From: Deltaproteobacteria bacterium
GTDB lineage: Bacteria; Desulfobacterota; GWC2-55-46; DRQE01
Direction of reading: 5' to 3'
Length of the DNA stretch: 14,789 nt
NCBI GenBank assembly: GCA_016219165.1
Contig: JACRCB010000067.1
Coordinates: 1 to 14,789 of the forward strand
The position numbers were made by a program, and so were the translations under genes. The notes under the pieces were generated by a model. That model saw only the letters and a list, made by a program, of their open reading frames with translations. It was not told where the DNA came from and ran no database searches. This document shows positions 1-6,056 of this stretch, piece by piece (the stretch's first letter is position 1; each line of letters starts with the position of its first letter).

Positions 1-14
1 CCTAATGATGAAAA

Positions 15-66
15 CGTGACCGTTACCCGTAAAAACCGCTTTTTCCCCACGGCCACGGACAACGGG
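15..66. repeat. Palindromic spacer repeat, copy 1 (left of tRNA-Thr GGT)
   Basis: This stretch is almost identical to 168..218; the only change I see is one extra C in the C-run at 45-48. It contains a 9-nt inverted pair, CGTGACCGT at 15-23 against ACGGCCACG at 49-57 (one A/C mismatch). Nested inside is AAAAA-CCGC-TTTTT at 31-44. The left arm is shorter than in copy 2 because the sequence before position 15 diverges. It lies between the 3' end of tRNA-Thr(GGT) and whatever follows to the left, and looks like a REP- or MITE-like intergenic element. Confidence 0.6.
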
Positions 67-75
67 CCACGGTAT

Positions 76-151
76 TGGAGCCCATGACCGGAGTCGAACC
101 GGTGACCTCTTCCTTACCAAGGAAGTGCTCTGCCAACTGAGCTACATGGGC
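76..151 (-). tRNA. tRNA-Thr (anticodon GGT)
   Basis: The minus strand folds into a full 76-nt cloverleaf. The acceptor stem GCCCATG (151-145) pairs with CATGGGC, followed by discriminator T and an encoded CCA (TGG at 76-78 on the plus strand). The anticodon stem CTTCC/GGAAG closes loop TTGGTAA, giving anticodon GGT, and the T arm carries GGTTCGACTCC. It is the last of four tRNAs read leftwards from a promoter near 860-887. In E. coli the equivalent last gene (thrT) is followed by tufB. Confidence 0.97.
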
Positions 152-159
152 GTTAAAGA

Positions 160-218
160 CCGTTATCCGTGACCGTTACCCGTAAAAACCGCTTTTTCCC
201 ACGGCCACGGACAACGGG
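160..218. repeat. Palindromic spacer repeat, copy 2 (between tRNA-Thr GGT and tRNA-Gly)
   Basis: This is the longer copy of the repeat also seen at 15..66. Arm 160-176 (CCGTTATCCGTGACCGT) faces arm 201-217 (ACGGCCACGGACAACGG). The 17-nt arms differ at two positions, and both become G-U wobbles when the minus strand is transcribed. Inside, AAAAA-CCGC-TTTTT forms a second small stem. In the tRNA primary transcript the element would therefore fold as one long hairpin between tRNA-Gly and tRNA-Thr, and could affect processing or merely be a mobile repeat. Confidence 0.65.
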
Positions 219-244
219 CACGGGCACGTTTTTTTTCAACCCTA

Positions 245-318
245 TGGAGCGGGTGATGGGAATCGAACCCACGCATCCAGCTTGGAAGGCTGGAGTTCTA
301 CCATTGAACTACACCCGC
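245..318 (-). tRNA. tRNA-Gly (anticodon TCC)
   Basis: A 74-nt cloverleaf on the minus strand. The acceptor stem GCGGGTG (318-312) pairs with CACCCGC, followed by discriminator T and an encoded CCA (plus-strand TGG at 245-247). The anticodon stem CCAGC/GCTGG closes loop CTTCCAA, giving anticodon TCC, and the T arm has GGGTTCGATTCCC. It is third in the tRNA operon and is separated from tRNA-Thr(GGT) by a palindromic repeat. Confidence 0.97.
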
Positions 319-377
319 ATGGACCCGTGATTACCCAACCGTTATAATCCCGTCCATACCGTCCTCGGCCCGACGGA

Positions 378-462
378 TGGTGGAGAGGGTAGGATTCGAA
401 CCTACGAAGGCTGTGCCAGCAGATTTACAGTCTGCCCCCTTTGGCCACTCGGGAACCTCTCC
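378..462 (-). tRNA. tRNA-Tyr (anticodon GTA)
   Basis: An 85-nt class II tRNA with the long variable arm expected for bacterial tRNA-Tyr. The acceptor stem GGAGAGG (462-456) pairs with CCTCTCC, followed by discriminator A and an encoded CCA (TGG at 378-380). The anticodon stem GCAGA/TCTGC closes loop CTGTAAA, giving GTA. It is second in the operon, after a 239-nt spacer that is much longer than the other two and rich in palindromes. Confidence 0.97.
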
Positions 463-490
463 CCTATAACCGCTCCATCCCTATTCCCCT

Positions 491-540
491 CCCCGCCTGT
501 CGGGGCACCCACCCGCGGGCACCCATCCGAGAGGATGGGT
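491..540. repeat. Cluster of short GC-rich palindromes in the Thr-Tyr tRNA spacer
   Basis: Three closely packed inverted repeats lie here. CCCCG/CGGGG (491-495 and 501-505) has a 5-nt loop. CCCGCGGG (512-519) is self-complementary. ACCCATCC-GAGA-GGATGGGT (521-540) is a perfect 8-bp stem with a 4-nt loop. They lie between tRNA-Tyr and tRNA-Thr(TGT), where no gene is visible. They are probably repeat-derived; a role in processing or partial termination of the tRNA transcript is possible but not shown. Confidence 0.55.
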
Positions 541-583
541 CGGAGTCGGGGATGGGCGGAAAAAACAAATACTCCTTCTTTAA

Positions 584-605
584 GGGATTTCCCCGAAGAA
601 ATCCC
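584..605. other. Perfect 8-bp hairpin in the Thr-Tyr tRNA spacer
   Basis: GGGATTTC (584-591) and GAAATCCC (598-605) form a perfect stem around a 6-nt loop. Read on the minus strand it lies about 100 nt past tRNA-Thr(TGT) and is followed by TTAAAG, too weak a T-tract for a confident terminator. It may partly separate the first tRNA from the other three, or it may be a processing hairpin. The rest of 463..701 shows no gene. Confidence 0.4.
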
Positions 606-701
606 GGTCCCTGCCCTATCTAACCTATCGTAACTCCTTATCAGAGGAGAACACGGAAAACCTAAAAAAAGAGGACACTTTAAACACATCAAAAACTATT
701 G

Positions 702-776
702 TGGAGCTGGCGATGGGATTCGAACCCGCAACCTGCTGATTACAAATCAGCTGCTCTACCATTGAGCTACGCCAGC
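702..776 (-). tRNA. tRNA-Thr (anticodon TGT)
   Basis: A 75-nt cloverleaf on the minus strand. The acceptor stem GCTGGCG (776-770) pairs with CGCCAGC, followed by discriminator T and an encoded CCA (TGG at 702-704). The anticodon stem GCTGA/TCAGC closes loop TTTGTAA, giving anticodon TGT, and the T arm has GGGTTCGAATCCC. It is the first tRNA of the operon, about 75 nt downstream of the predicted transcription start. Confidence 0.97.
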
Positions 777-857
777 CCGAAGCCCTTGACCTTTGTTGTT
801 AGGCTCTATTGTCAGGGATAATTAAACCCGCACAGGCGCCTGGAATGGAATTTTATA

Positions 858-887
858 TATATAGAACAGGTTTAGGGGTATTGTCAA
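858..887 (-). promoter_or_regulatory. Predicted sigma70-type promoter of the tRNA operon
   Basis: On the minus strand a consensus -35 TTGACA (887-882) is followed after 18 nt by -10 TATATA (863-858), with further TATAAA immediately downstream. The start would fall near 850, giving a leader of roughly 75 nt before tRNA-Thr(TGT). A consensus -35 is what is expected for a stable-RNA promoter. It lies downstream of the prfB 3' hairpins, so the tRNAs probably form their own transcription unit. Confidence 0.7.
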
Positions 888-949
888 GTGTTTTTTAGAC
901 CTAAAAAAGGAAAGTTTTTATAAACACGGGTAACACTTTTTTTATTATT

Positions 950-981
950 GAAGAACTCCGCCATAAATGGCGGAGTTCTTC
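950..981. terminator. Strong 13-bp hairpin, probable terminator downstream of prfB
   Basis: GAAGAACTCCGCC (950-962) and GGCGGAGTTCTTC (969-981) form a perfect stem with a 6-nt loop. The GC-rich core CTCCGCC/GGCGGAG is flanked by GAAGAA and TTCTTC, so a short T-rich tail exists on both strands and the hairpin could work in either direction. It lies 50 nt past the prfB stop and before the tRNA promoter. No long U-tract follows, so its strength is uncertain. Confidence 0.55.
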
Positions 982-1017
982 CCGGCCAAGAATATATCTT
1001 TTATATAGCTCGCCGGG
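981..1017. other. Second stem-loop between prfB and the terminator hairpin
   Basis: CCCGGC (981-986) pairs with GCCGGG (1012-1017). The A+T-rich interval can extend the stem through ATATAT/TATATA-type pairing. It abuts the 950-981 hairpin, so the prfB transcript would end in two tandem stem-loops. It could stabilise the 3' end of the mRNA or act together with the neighbour in termination; this is inferred from sequence only. Confidence 0.4.
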
Positions 1018-1030
1018 ACTTTAGTTTCCA

Positions 1031-2123
1031 TCATGCCCCCTTAACGAGATATGCCTCTATGAACCCGTCTATGCCCCCGTCCAGAACTTCGTTGACATTG
1101 CCCACCTCAACGCCGGTCCTGTGGTCTTTCACCAACCTGTAGGGCTGGAGCACGTAAGAACGTATCTGGCTTCCCCACGCGATGTCTTTTTTTTCGTGGA
1201 GGGCGGACATCTTCTCTTCCTCTTCCCTTTTCCTCAGCGCATAGATGCGCGCCTTCAAGATTTTCATCGCCATGGCGCGGTTCTTGTGCTGGCTCCTTTC
1301 GTTCTGGCACGCAACGACTATGCCCGTCGGGGAGTGGGTTATCCTGACCGCCGAATCGGTCTTATTTACATGCTGGCCGCCGGCGCCGCTTGAACGGTAG
1401 GTGTCCACCCTCAGGTCCGCGTCGTTTATTTCGACCTTTATATCCTCCTCAATCTCGGGGTATACGAAGACCGATGCAAACGAGGTATGCCTTCTCTTTG
1501 CCGCATCGAACGGGGATATTCTTACGAGCCTGTGCACCCCCACCTCGGCCCTTAAGTATCCGTAGGCGTATTCGCCCGTAACCGTAAGCGTAACGCTTTT
1601 TACCCCCGCCTCCTCACCCGCCAGATAATCGACTATATCGGTTTTGTATCCCCTTCTCTCCGCCCATCTAAGATACATCCTCAATAACATGTCGGCCCAG
1701 TCCTGCGCCTCCGTGCCCCCGGCTCCCGGGTGGATTGAGACGATGGCGTTCAGCCGGTCGTTTTCCTCTCCGAGCATCCTCTTAACCTCGATATCGTTTA
1801 TGGCTGAAAGGGCCTCGGATGCCTTGGACTGCGCCTCCATGGCGGTCTCGGTTGAGGATTCCTCCTCGGCGAGGTTTAAGAGTATCTCGGAGTCAAAAAC
1901 GAGACCTTTAAGTTTCTCGAAGGTTGAGAGTGCGGACTCAAGCAAGGATTTCCTCTTCATGACCTTCTGCGCCTCGGTCTGGTCTTCCCAGAAACCGGCC
2001 GAGGACGCGCGCTTTTCTATTTCCTCGAGTTCCCATTTCTTTGTTTCCGGGTCAAAGATAACCCCGGACAACGGAAAATTTCTCCTTAACCGCGGTAACC
2101 CTCTCCCTGATTTCGTCGAACAT
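1031..2123 (-). CDS. prfB: Peptide chain release factor 2 (programmed +1 frameshift)
   Basis: RF2 releases the finished polypeptide at UGA and UAA stop codons in the ribosomal A site. The product contains the stop-recognition tripeptide SPF (in VRISPF) and the GGQ motif (SSGAGGQHVNKTDSAVR), so it is RF2 and not RF1. The gene starts at ATG 2123, 5 nt after the lnt stop. Its Shine-Dalgarno AAGGAGG lies inside the last lnt codons, so translation is probably coupled. Codon 24 is TGA (2054-2052) in the context CGGGGTTATCTTTGAC. A +1 shift at CTT continues with GAC and gives 23 + 340 = 363 aa, close to the 365 aa of E. coli RF2. A call beginning at the in-frame TTG 2071 would miss the true N-terminus. 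It is the last gene of the operon, followed by two hairpins. Confidence 0.97.
2051..2067 (-). promoter_or_regulatory. prfB programmed +1 frameshift site
   Basis: Read on the minus strand the site is CCGGGGTTATCTTTGAC: a G-rich Shine-Dalgarno-like stretch, then TAT, the slippery CTT and the in-frame stop TGA followed by C. It differs from the E. coli core AGGGGGTATCTTTGAC at only two positions. Low RF2 makes the ribosome pause at UGA and slip by one base, so RF2 autoregulates its own synthesis. The family mechanism is established; its use here is inferred from conservation of both frames. Confidence 0.95.
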
Positions 2124-2128
2124 CGGTT

Positions 2129-3658
2129 CTACCTCCTTTTTGTGATTGCGGAAATTATGAAGATACCTGAAAAAAAGAGAGATGTAAAAGGAAAAACCCT
2201 CATGTTGCGCGTAAAAAAGGTCTTCCGGCCGTTTTTAAGCCTTACCTCGCCCTTTATGACCCTCCTTTCAAAGAGGGGGGTTTTTTCAACAACCCTTCCG
2301 GCGGGGTCTATTATCGCGCTTATCCCCGTGTTTGCGGCCCTTATAAGAAATACCCTCCCTTCAACTGCCCTCATGATATTCATGTCGAAGTGCTGGTATG
2401 GGGCCGAGGTATTGCCGAACCATGCGTCGTTCGTGATGCTCGCGAGGAGTGTTGCGCCGTTATTCAAGGTCTGCGCGGAGAGCTCGGGGAATATGGCCTC
2501 ATAGCATATGAGGATGCCGAGCCCGGTGTTCCCGAAACGAAGGGGAAACGGGCCGGGCCCCGGGACGAAATCCCCGATGCCGTACGTGAGTTTGTGGACG
2601 AAAAAGAGGAATTTTTTAAGCGGCACGTATTCGCCGAAAGGGACGAGGTGGACCTTGTCATACCTGCCGATGACGCCGCCCTCGGGGCCGATGAGGAATG
2701 CGCTGTTATAGAGGTTATAGGTTTTTGCCGTGAAATCCGGGACATAATGCGGCGCGCCGGTTAAGAGATACGCCCGGTTTTTCTTTGCAATCCCCATTGC
2801 AAACGGGCCGAGGGTCTTATCGTAGAGGAGGTAAAACGGCATCGCGGTTTCAGGGAAGACTATAAGTTCTTCCCCGAAACCGGACGCCTCCATGGTTAAA
2901 TCCCGGTATATCCGAACGGTCTTTGCCGCGGACTTATCGTCCCATTTCATACCCTGCTCTATATTGCCCTGCACCAAAAGAACCTTTAGAGGCGCCCACC
3001 CCTTCGTCTCTCCATCGGTTGCCCGGATTTTCAAAAAACCGTAACCGAGGATAACAAAAGCGGCCAGAACGGTAACCACGGCGACAGAAAAAACCTCTTT
3101 AAACCTCCTCTCCGTTACCCCCCGTATGAAGAGATAGACAGCGCTGTTAAGCCCCATGACCCAGAAAGACACGCCCCACACCCCCAGGATATCCGCCATC
3201 TGGATTGGAAGGAGATACCTTGTCTGCGAGTAGCCCAGAAGCACCCATGGAAAACCCGTGAACAATACCCCCCGTAAATACTCGAAAGAGACCCAGATAA
3301 AAGGAATGCAAAAGAGCCTCGCCACCCCCCTATGACTTCCCGTAACAATAAAAAGTATTGAAAAAAGCCCGGTAAATATCGCGAGGAAGAAAACAAGAAG
3401 CAGCATCGCAAGCGCTGCAACGGCAAAGGACATCCCGCCGTAAAAATACATCGAATGAACGACCCAGTATACGGTGCCGAGGAAAAACGCGGACCCGAAG
3501 GCCCAGCCGATGATAAAGCCGTTCCTGATTGTGGATGATTCGAGCGCGAAAAAAAGCGGGACAAAGCCGAACCACGCAATGTAGCCCTGAGAGTACGGCG
3601 CGAATGCGAATACACAGAGCGCCCCGGAGAGGACGGAGAGAATGAGTTTTTTCTTCAT
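2129..3658 (-). CDS. lnt: Apolipoprotein N-acyltransferase
   Basis: Lnt is an inner-membrane enzyme that transfers an acyl chain from a phospholipid to the N-terminal diacylglyceryl-cysteine of lipoproteins, the last step of lipoprotein maturation. The 509-aa product has a multi-span hydrophobic N-terminal half (about residues 5-210) and then a nitrilase-like domain. The expected triad is visible: Glu270 in VFPETAMPF, Lys335 in RYDKVHLVPFGEYVP and Cys385 in LICYEAIFPE. A final hydrophobic segment lies near the C-terminus. Start ATG 3658 overlaps the stop of the upstream gene as ATGA. Its stop is 5 nt before prfB. In E. coli lnt also lies in a cluster with phoH-like ybeZ and ybeY. Family length and motifs all fit. 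Confidence 0.97.
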   Translation of the reverse strand: MKKKLILSVLSGALCVFAFAPYSQGYIAWFGFVPLFFALESSTIRNGFIIGWAFGSAFFLGTVYWVVHSMYFYGGMSFAVAALAMLLLVFFLAIFTGLFSILFIVTGSHRGVARLFCIPFIWVSFEYLRGVLFTGFPWVLLGYSQTRYLLPIQMADILGVWGVSFWVMGLNSAVYLFIRGVTERRFKEVFSVAVVTVLAAFVILGYGFLKIRATDGETKGWAPLKVLLVQGNIEQGMKWDDKSAAKTVRIYRDLTMEASGFGEELIVFPETAMPFYLLYDKTLGPFAMGIAKKNRAYLLTGAPHYVPDFTAKTYNLYNSAFLIGPEGGVIGRYDKVHLVPFGEYVPLKKFLFFVHKLTYGIGDFVPGPGPFPLRFGNTGLGILICYEAIFPELSAQTLNNGATLLASITNDAWFGNTSAPYQHFDMNIMRAVEGRVFLIRAANTGISAIIDPAGRVVEKTPLFERRVIKGEVRLKNGRKTFFTRNMRVFPFTSLFFSGIFIISAITKRR

Positions 3659-4419
3659 TTCAGAAGACGCGTGAAAAGGTAGTAGATGAAATATGTAAAA
3701 CCCGTCCCCAAAAGCGCGCCCAAAAACACCTCGAACCGGGTATGTATCCTCAAAAGGAGCCTTGAGTGGCTTACCATAACGGCCATTGCGAACGTAAGGA
3801 CGCTTACAAGGGGGTCGAGGGTTAAAACGGTTACAGACGTCCAGAGCGAAAACGCAACTGCCGCGTGTCCGCTCGGAAGCCCGCCGTGGAGGGGCCTGCC
3901 CTTCCCGAAAAAGGCCTTTGACGCAACGACCCCTATCAATACCATAAAGAGGGAAATCAGGGCGATGTGCGCCGAGAATTCCCTCGCCCCCCTCAATATG
4001 ACCTCGGAGGGGCCGTAAAGGTAACGGGAGAATATGATATATGCCATAAGCGCCACCCCCACCGAGGATATGAGGACCGCCCCGGCGGATACGTCCTTGG
4101 CGTTCTTCGCCGCGATGTGGTATTTCTCCTCGACGAGGTTTACGGTCTCCTCTATCGCGGTATTGAACATCTCGGCGGCGAGAAGGATTATTACCGCTAT
4201 CGCGAAGAGGACGAACTCAGGCAAGGGGAGTTTAAGGAAGAGGCTCAGGAAGAGCGCCCCGGCGGCTATTATGTAATGATACCTCATGTGCCTCTGGGTC
4301 TTAAAGGCGTAGATAACCCCCTCGAAGGCGCAGTTAAGGGATTCGAGCCAGTTGGATGGCTTTTTGGGGTCAGAGGGGCCGGTAGATGGGCCGGAAGGTT
4401 TATTTGAAGGTCTAATCAT
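3655..4419 (-). CDS. Fused DgkA-type lipid kinase and PAP2-type lipid phosphatase
   Basis: The 254-aa protein joins two small membrane enzymes. Residues about 25-130 match the prokaryotic diacylglycerol/undecaprenol kinase family (AEMFNTAIEETVN at 82-94, AKDVSAGAVL at 107-116). Residues about 150-250 match PAP2 phosphatases: K168-x6-R175-P176, PSGH at 182-185 and SR-x5-H at 219-226. The canonical Asp four residues after that His is Glu230 here. The likely role is phosphorylation and dephosphorylation of a membrane lipid such as undecaprenol or diacylglycerol; which substrate is not visible. The N-terminus is a Pro/Ser-rich tail. I see no clear Shine-Dalgarno, but no other in-frame start is plausible. 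It takes the place corC has between ybeY and lnt in E. coli, and overlaps lnt by 4 nt. Confidence 0.9.
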   Translation of the reverse strand: MIRPSNKPSGPSTGPSDPKKPSNWLESLNCAFEGVIYAFKTQRHMRYHYIIAAGALFLSLFLKLPLPEFVLFAIAVIILLAAEMFNTAIEETVNLVEEKYHIAAKNAKDVSAGAVLISSVGVALMAYIIFSRYLYGPSEVILRGAREFSAHIALISLFMVLIGVVASKAFFGKGRPLHGGLPSGHAAVAFSLWTSVTVLTLDPLVSVLTFAMAVMVSHSRLLLRIHTRFEVFLGALLGTGFTYFIYYLFTRLLK

Positions 4420-4466
4420 ATCTATAGGGATTTAAAAACGGAACGGAGATGAAAAATGCATTAGGA

Positions 4467-4985
4467 TTATTTGTCATTTCCTTCCTGTATTCCTAAGCGC
4501 AAAGAGTGACTAATTCGGGTTCCACCTTCCAGCCCCACCCTGACCGCCTTCAGAAGTCCCTCCTCTTTTTCCTTCATCCTCTTTGCCCGGCTGCCGCCCT
4601 TTACGTGGTCGTATCCGATAAGATGGAGGACGCCGTGGATAAGAAGGCGCGTCATTTCCTCATAAAAACCCGCGCCGTACTCCTTTGCCTGCTCTCTTGC
4701 TTTTTCCGTCGAAATGACTATGTCCCCGAGCATAATATCCCTCGGCGCCGCCCCTTTCTTGAAGGGTAGAGCCGGGGGGGATTCCATGGGGAAACTCAAG
4801 ACATCGGTGGGTTTATTTATCCGGCGGTATTTCCTGTTCAATTCCTTCATGCCCGGATTGTCGGTAAGGACTATGCTCACCTCGCAGCCGCTTAAGCCGA
4901 GGTCTTTAAGTATCGCCTTGAGGATTTCTTTTATCTTTCTTCTCTGGATTTCAGTCCCTGAAGAATCGCGTATTTCAACCTTCAA
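4467..4985 (-). CDS. ybeY: YbeY endoribonuclease / 16S rRNA maturation factor
   Basis: YbeY is a zinc-dependent RNase that takes part in 16S rRNA 3'-end maturation and ribosome quality control. The metal-binding signature HGVLHLIGYDH is complete, with His117, His121 and His127. The upstream family motif NKPTDVLSFP (57-66) is also present. At 172 aa it is somewhat longer than most family members because of a basic C-terminal tail after about residue 150. The start is TTG at 4985, 15 nt after the phoH stop, with a GGGG-containing purine stretch just upstream; this is the weakest part of the call. phoH followed by ybeY is one of the most conserved bacterial gene pairs and supports the assignment. 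Confidence 0.95.
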   Translation of the reverse strand: MKVEIRDSSGTEIQRRKIKEILKAILKDLGLSGCEVSIVLTDNPGMKELNRKYRRINKPTDVLSFPMESPPALPFKKGAAPRDIMLGDIVISTEKAREQAKEYGAGFYEEMTRLLIHGVLHLIGYDHVKGGSRAKRMKEKEEGLLKAVRVGLEGGTRISHSLRLGIQEGNDK

Positions 4986-5000
4986 TCCAAACCCCGCCTC

Positions 5001-6017
5001 TTATGTTTCCTCGATGATGGCGCTCCTTTTTTTCGCATCCGCCCTCTCGAACGCCTTTATGACATCCTGCACGAGCGGATGCCTTACAACGTCGGCCTCG
5101 CTCAAGTATATGAAGGCTATTCCATCGATATCCCTGAGTATCCTCTGCGCCTCCACAAGCCCCGAGGGCCGGGCAAGGGGAAGGTCTATCTGGGTTATGT
5201 CGCCCGTTATGACGGCCTTGCTCCCGAAACCGAGACGCGTAAGGAACATCTTCATCTGCTCCACCGTGGTATTCTGCGCCTCATCGAGTATCACAAAGGA
5301 ATCGTTCAGGGTTCTTCCCCTCATGAATGCGAGCGGGGCGACTTCGATAGTCCCCCTTTCCATGAGCCTCTGGGCGTGTTCGAAGTCCATCATGTCGTGG
5401 AGGGCGTCGTAAAGGGGCCTCAGGTACGGGTCCACCTTAGCCGCTATATCGCCGGGGAGAAACCCGAGTCTCTCTCCGGCCTCTATAGCGGGGCGCGTGA
5501 GTATTATCCTGTCGACCTCTTTATTCGCAATTGCCGCAACCGCCGCGGCCATCGCGAGGTAGGTCTTGCCGGTCCCGGCCGGGCCTATGCCGAAGACGAT
5601 GTCATTTTTCCTTATGCAGTTTATGTATTTATTCTGCCCGACGCTCTTGGGCGCGATGTTCTTTTTCCTGTAGGATATATAGATGGTGTCGGTGAATATG
5701 TCTTTCAACCTGACGCTGCTGTCGGAGAGGAGCGTTCTTATGGCGTAATAGAAATCCGTTGGGGCAAGCGCGTAACCCGACCTCATGAGGTCGTATATTT
5801 CGAGTATTATGCGCTCCGCGGCATCGACCTTATCTTTCTCCCCCTGTATGTTGACGAGATTGCCCCTCGTGTCGATTTCCACGCCGAGTTTTTTCTCGAA
5901 CCTTTTAAGGTTCGCCCCTCCTTCCCCGAAAAGACCGATTGCGATTGCGTTGTCTTCTATGGTTATCTGCCTTTTCACCTTGTTCTCTTCCATTCTCGCT
6001 TCCATGTTCGCTCCCAT
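5001..6017 (-). CDS. PhoH family ATPase with N-terminal KH-like domain
   Basis: PhoH/YbeZ proteins are cytoplasmic P-loop ATPases that work with YbeY in RNA metabolism. The product has Walker A GPAGTGKT (about residue 145) and Walker B VILDEAQN, followed by an ITGD motif. Before these lies a KH-like segment (about residues 15-80, with GLFGEGGANL). The start is ambiguous: TTG 6023, ATG 6017, ATG 6005 and ATG 5993 are all in frame. I chose ATG 6017 because AAGGGA lies 10 nt upstream. ATG 6005 has GGGAG at 5 nt and is a fair alternative; the conserved region begins only around residue 16, so it does not decide. It follows the GH57 gene after about 40 nt and precedes ybeY by 15 nt. Confidence 0.93.
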   Translation of the reverse strand: MGANMEARMEENKVKRQITIEDNAIAIGLFGEGGANLKRFEKKLGVEIDTRGNLVNIQGEKDKVDAAERIILEIYDLMRSGYALAPTDFYYAIRTLLSDSSVRLKDIFTDTIYISYRKKNIAPKSVGQNKYINCIRKNDIVFGIGPAGTGKTYLAMAAAVAAIANKEVDRIILTRPAIEAGERLGFLPGDIAAKVDPYLRPLYDALHDMMDFEHAQRLMERGTIEVAPLAFMRGRTLNDSFVILDEAQNTTVEQMKMFLTRLGFGSKAVITGDITQIDLPLARPSGLVEAQRILRDIDGIAFIYLSEADVVRHPLVQDVIKAFERADAKKRSAIIEET

Positions 6018-6056
6018 GTTCAAAGAATCCCTTAAGACACGTGCTTAAGCCTCGGT

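Noticed and set aside
402..692. Minus-strand ORF of 96 aa in the tRNA spacer
   Set aside because: It runs into the tRNA-Tyr gene and through the palindrome cluster, and has no credible protein features.
1644..2504. Plus-strand ORF (286 aa) opposite prfB and lnt
   Set aside because: It crosses two well-supported minus-strand genes and their junction, and the translation is low-complexity Ser/Leu-rich with no motif.
5079..6035. Long plus-strand ORF (318 aa) opposite phoH
   Set aside because: It lies entirely antisense to a gene with complete Walker motifs and has no recognisable domain; a codon-bias shadow.
6024..6056. CTTAAG-CACGTG-TCTTAAG arrangement between the GH57 gene and phoH as an operator
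   Set aside because: The words are short self-complementary hexamers in a small intra-operon gap, with no promoter nearby; too weak to call.
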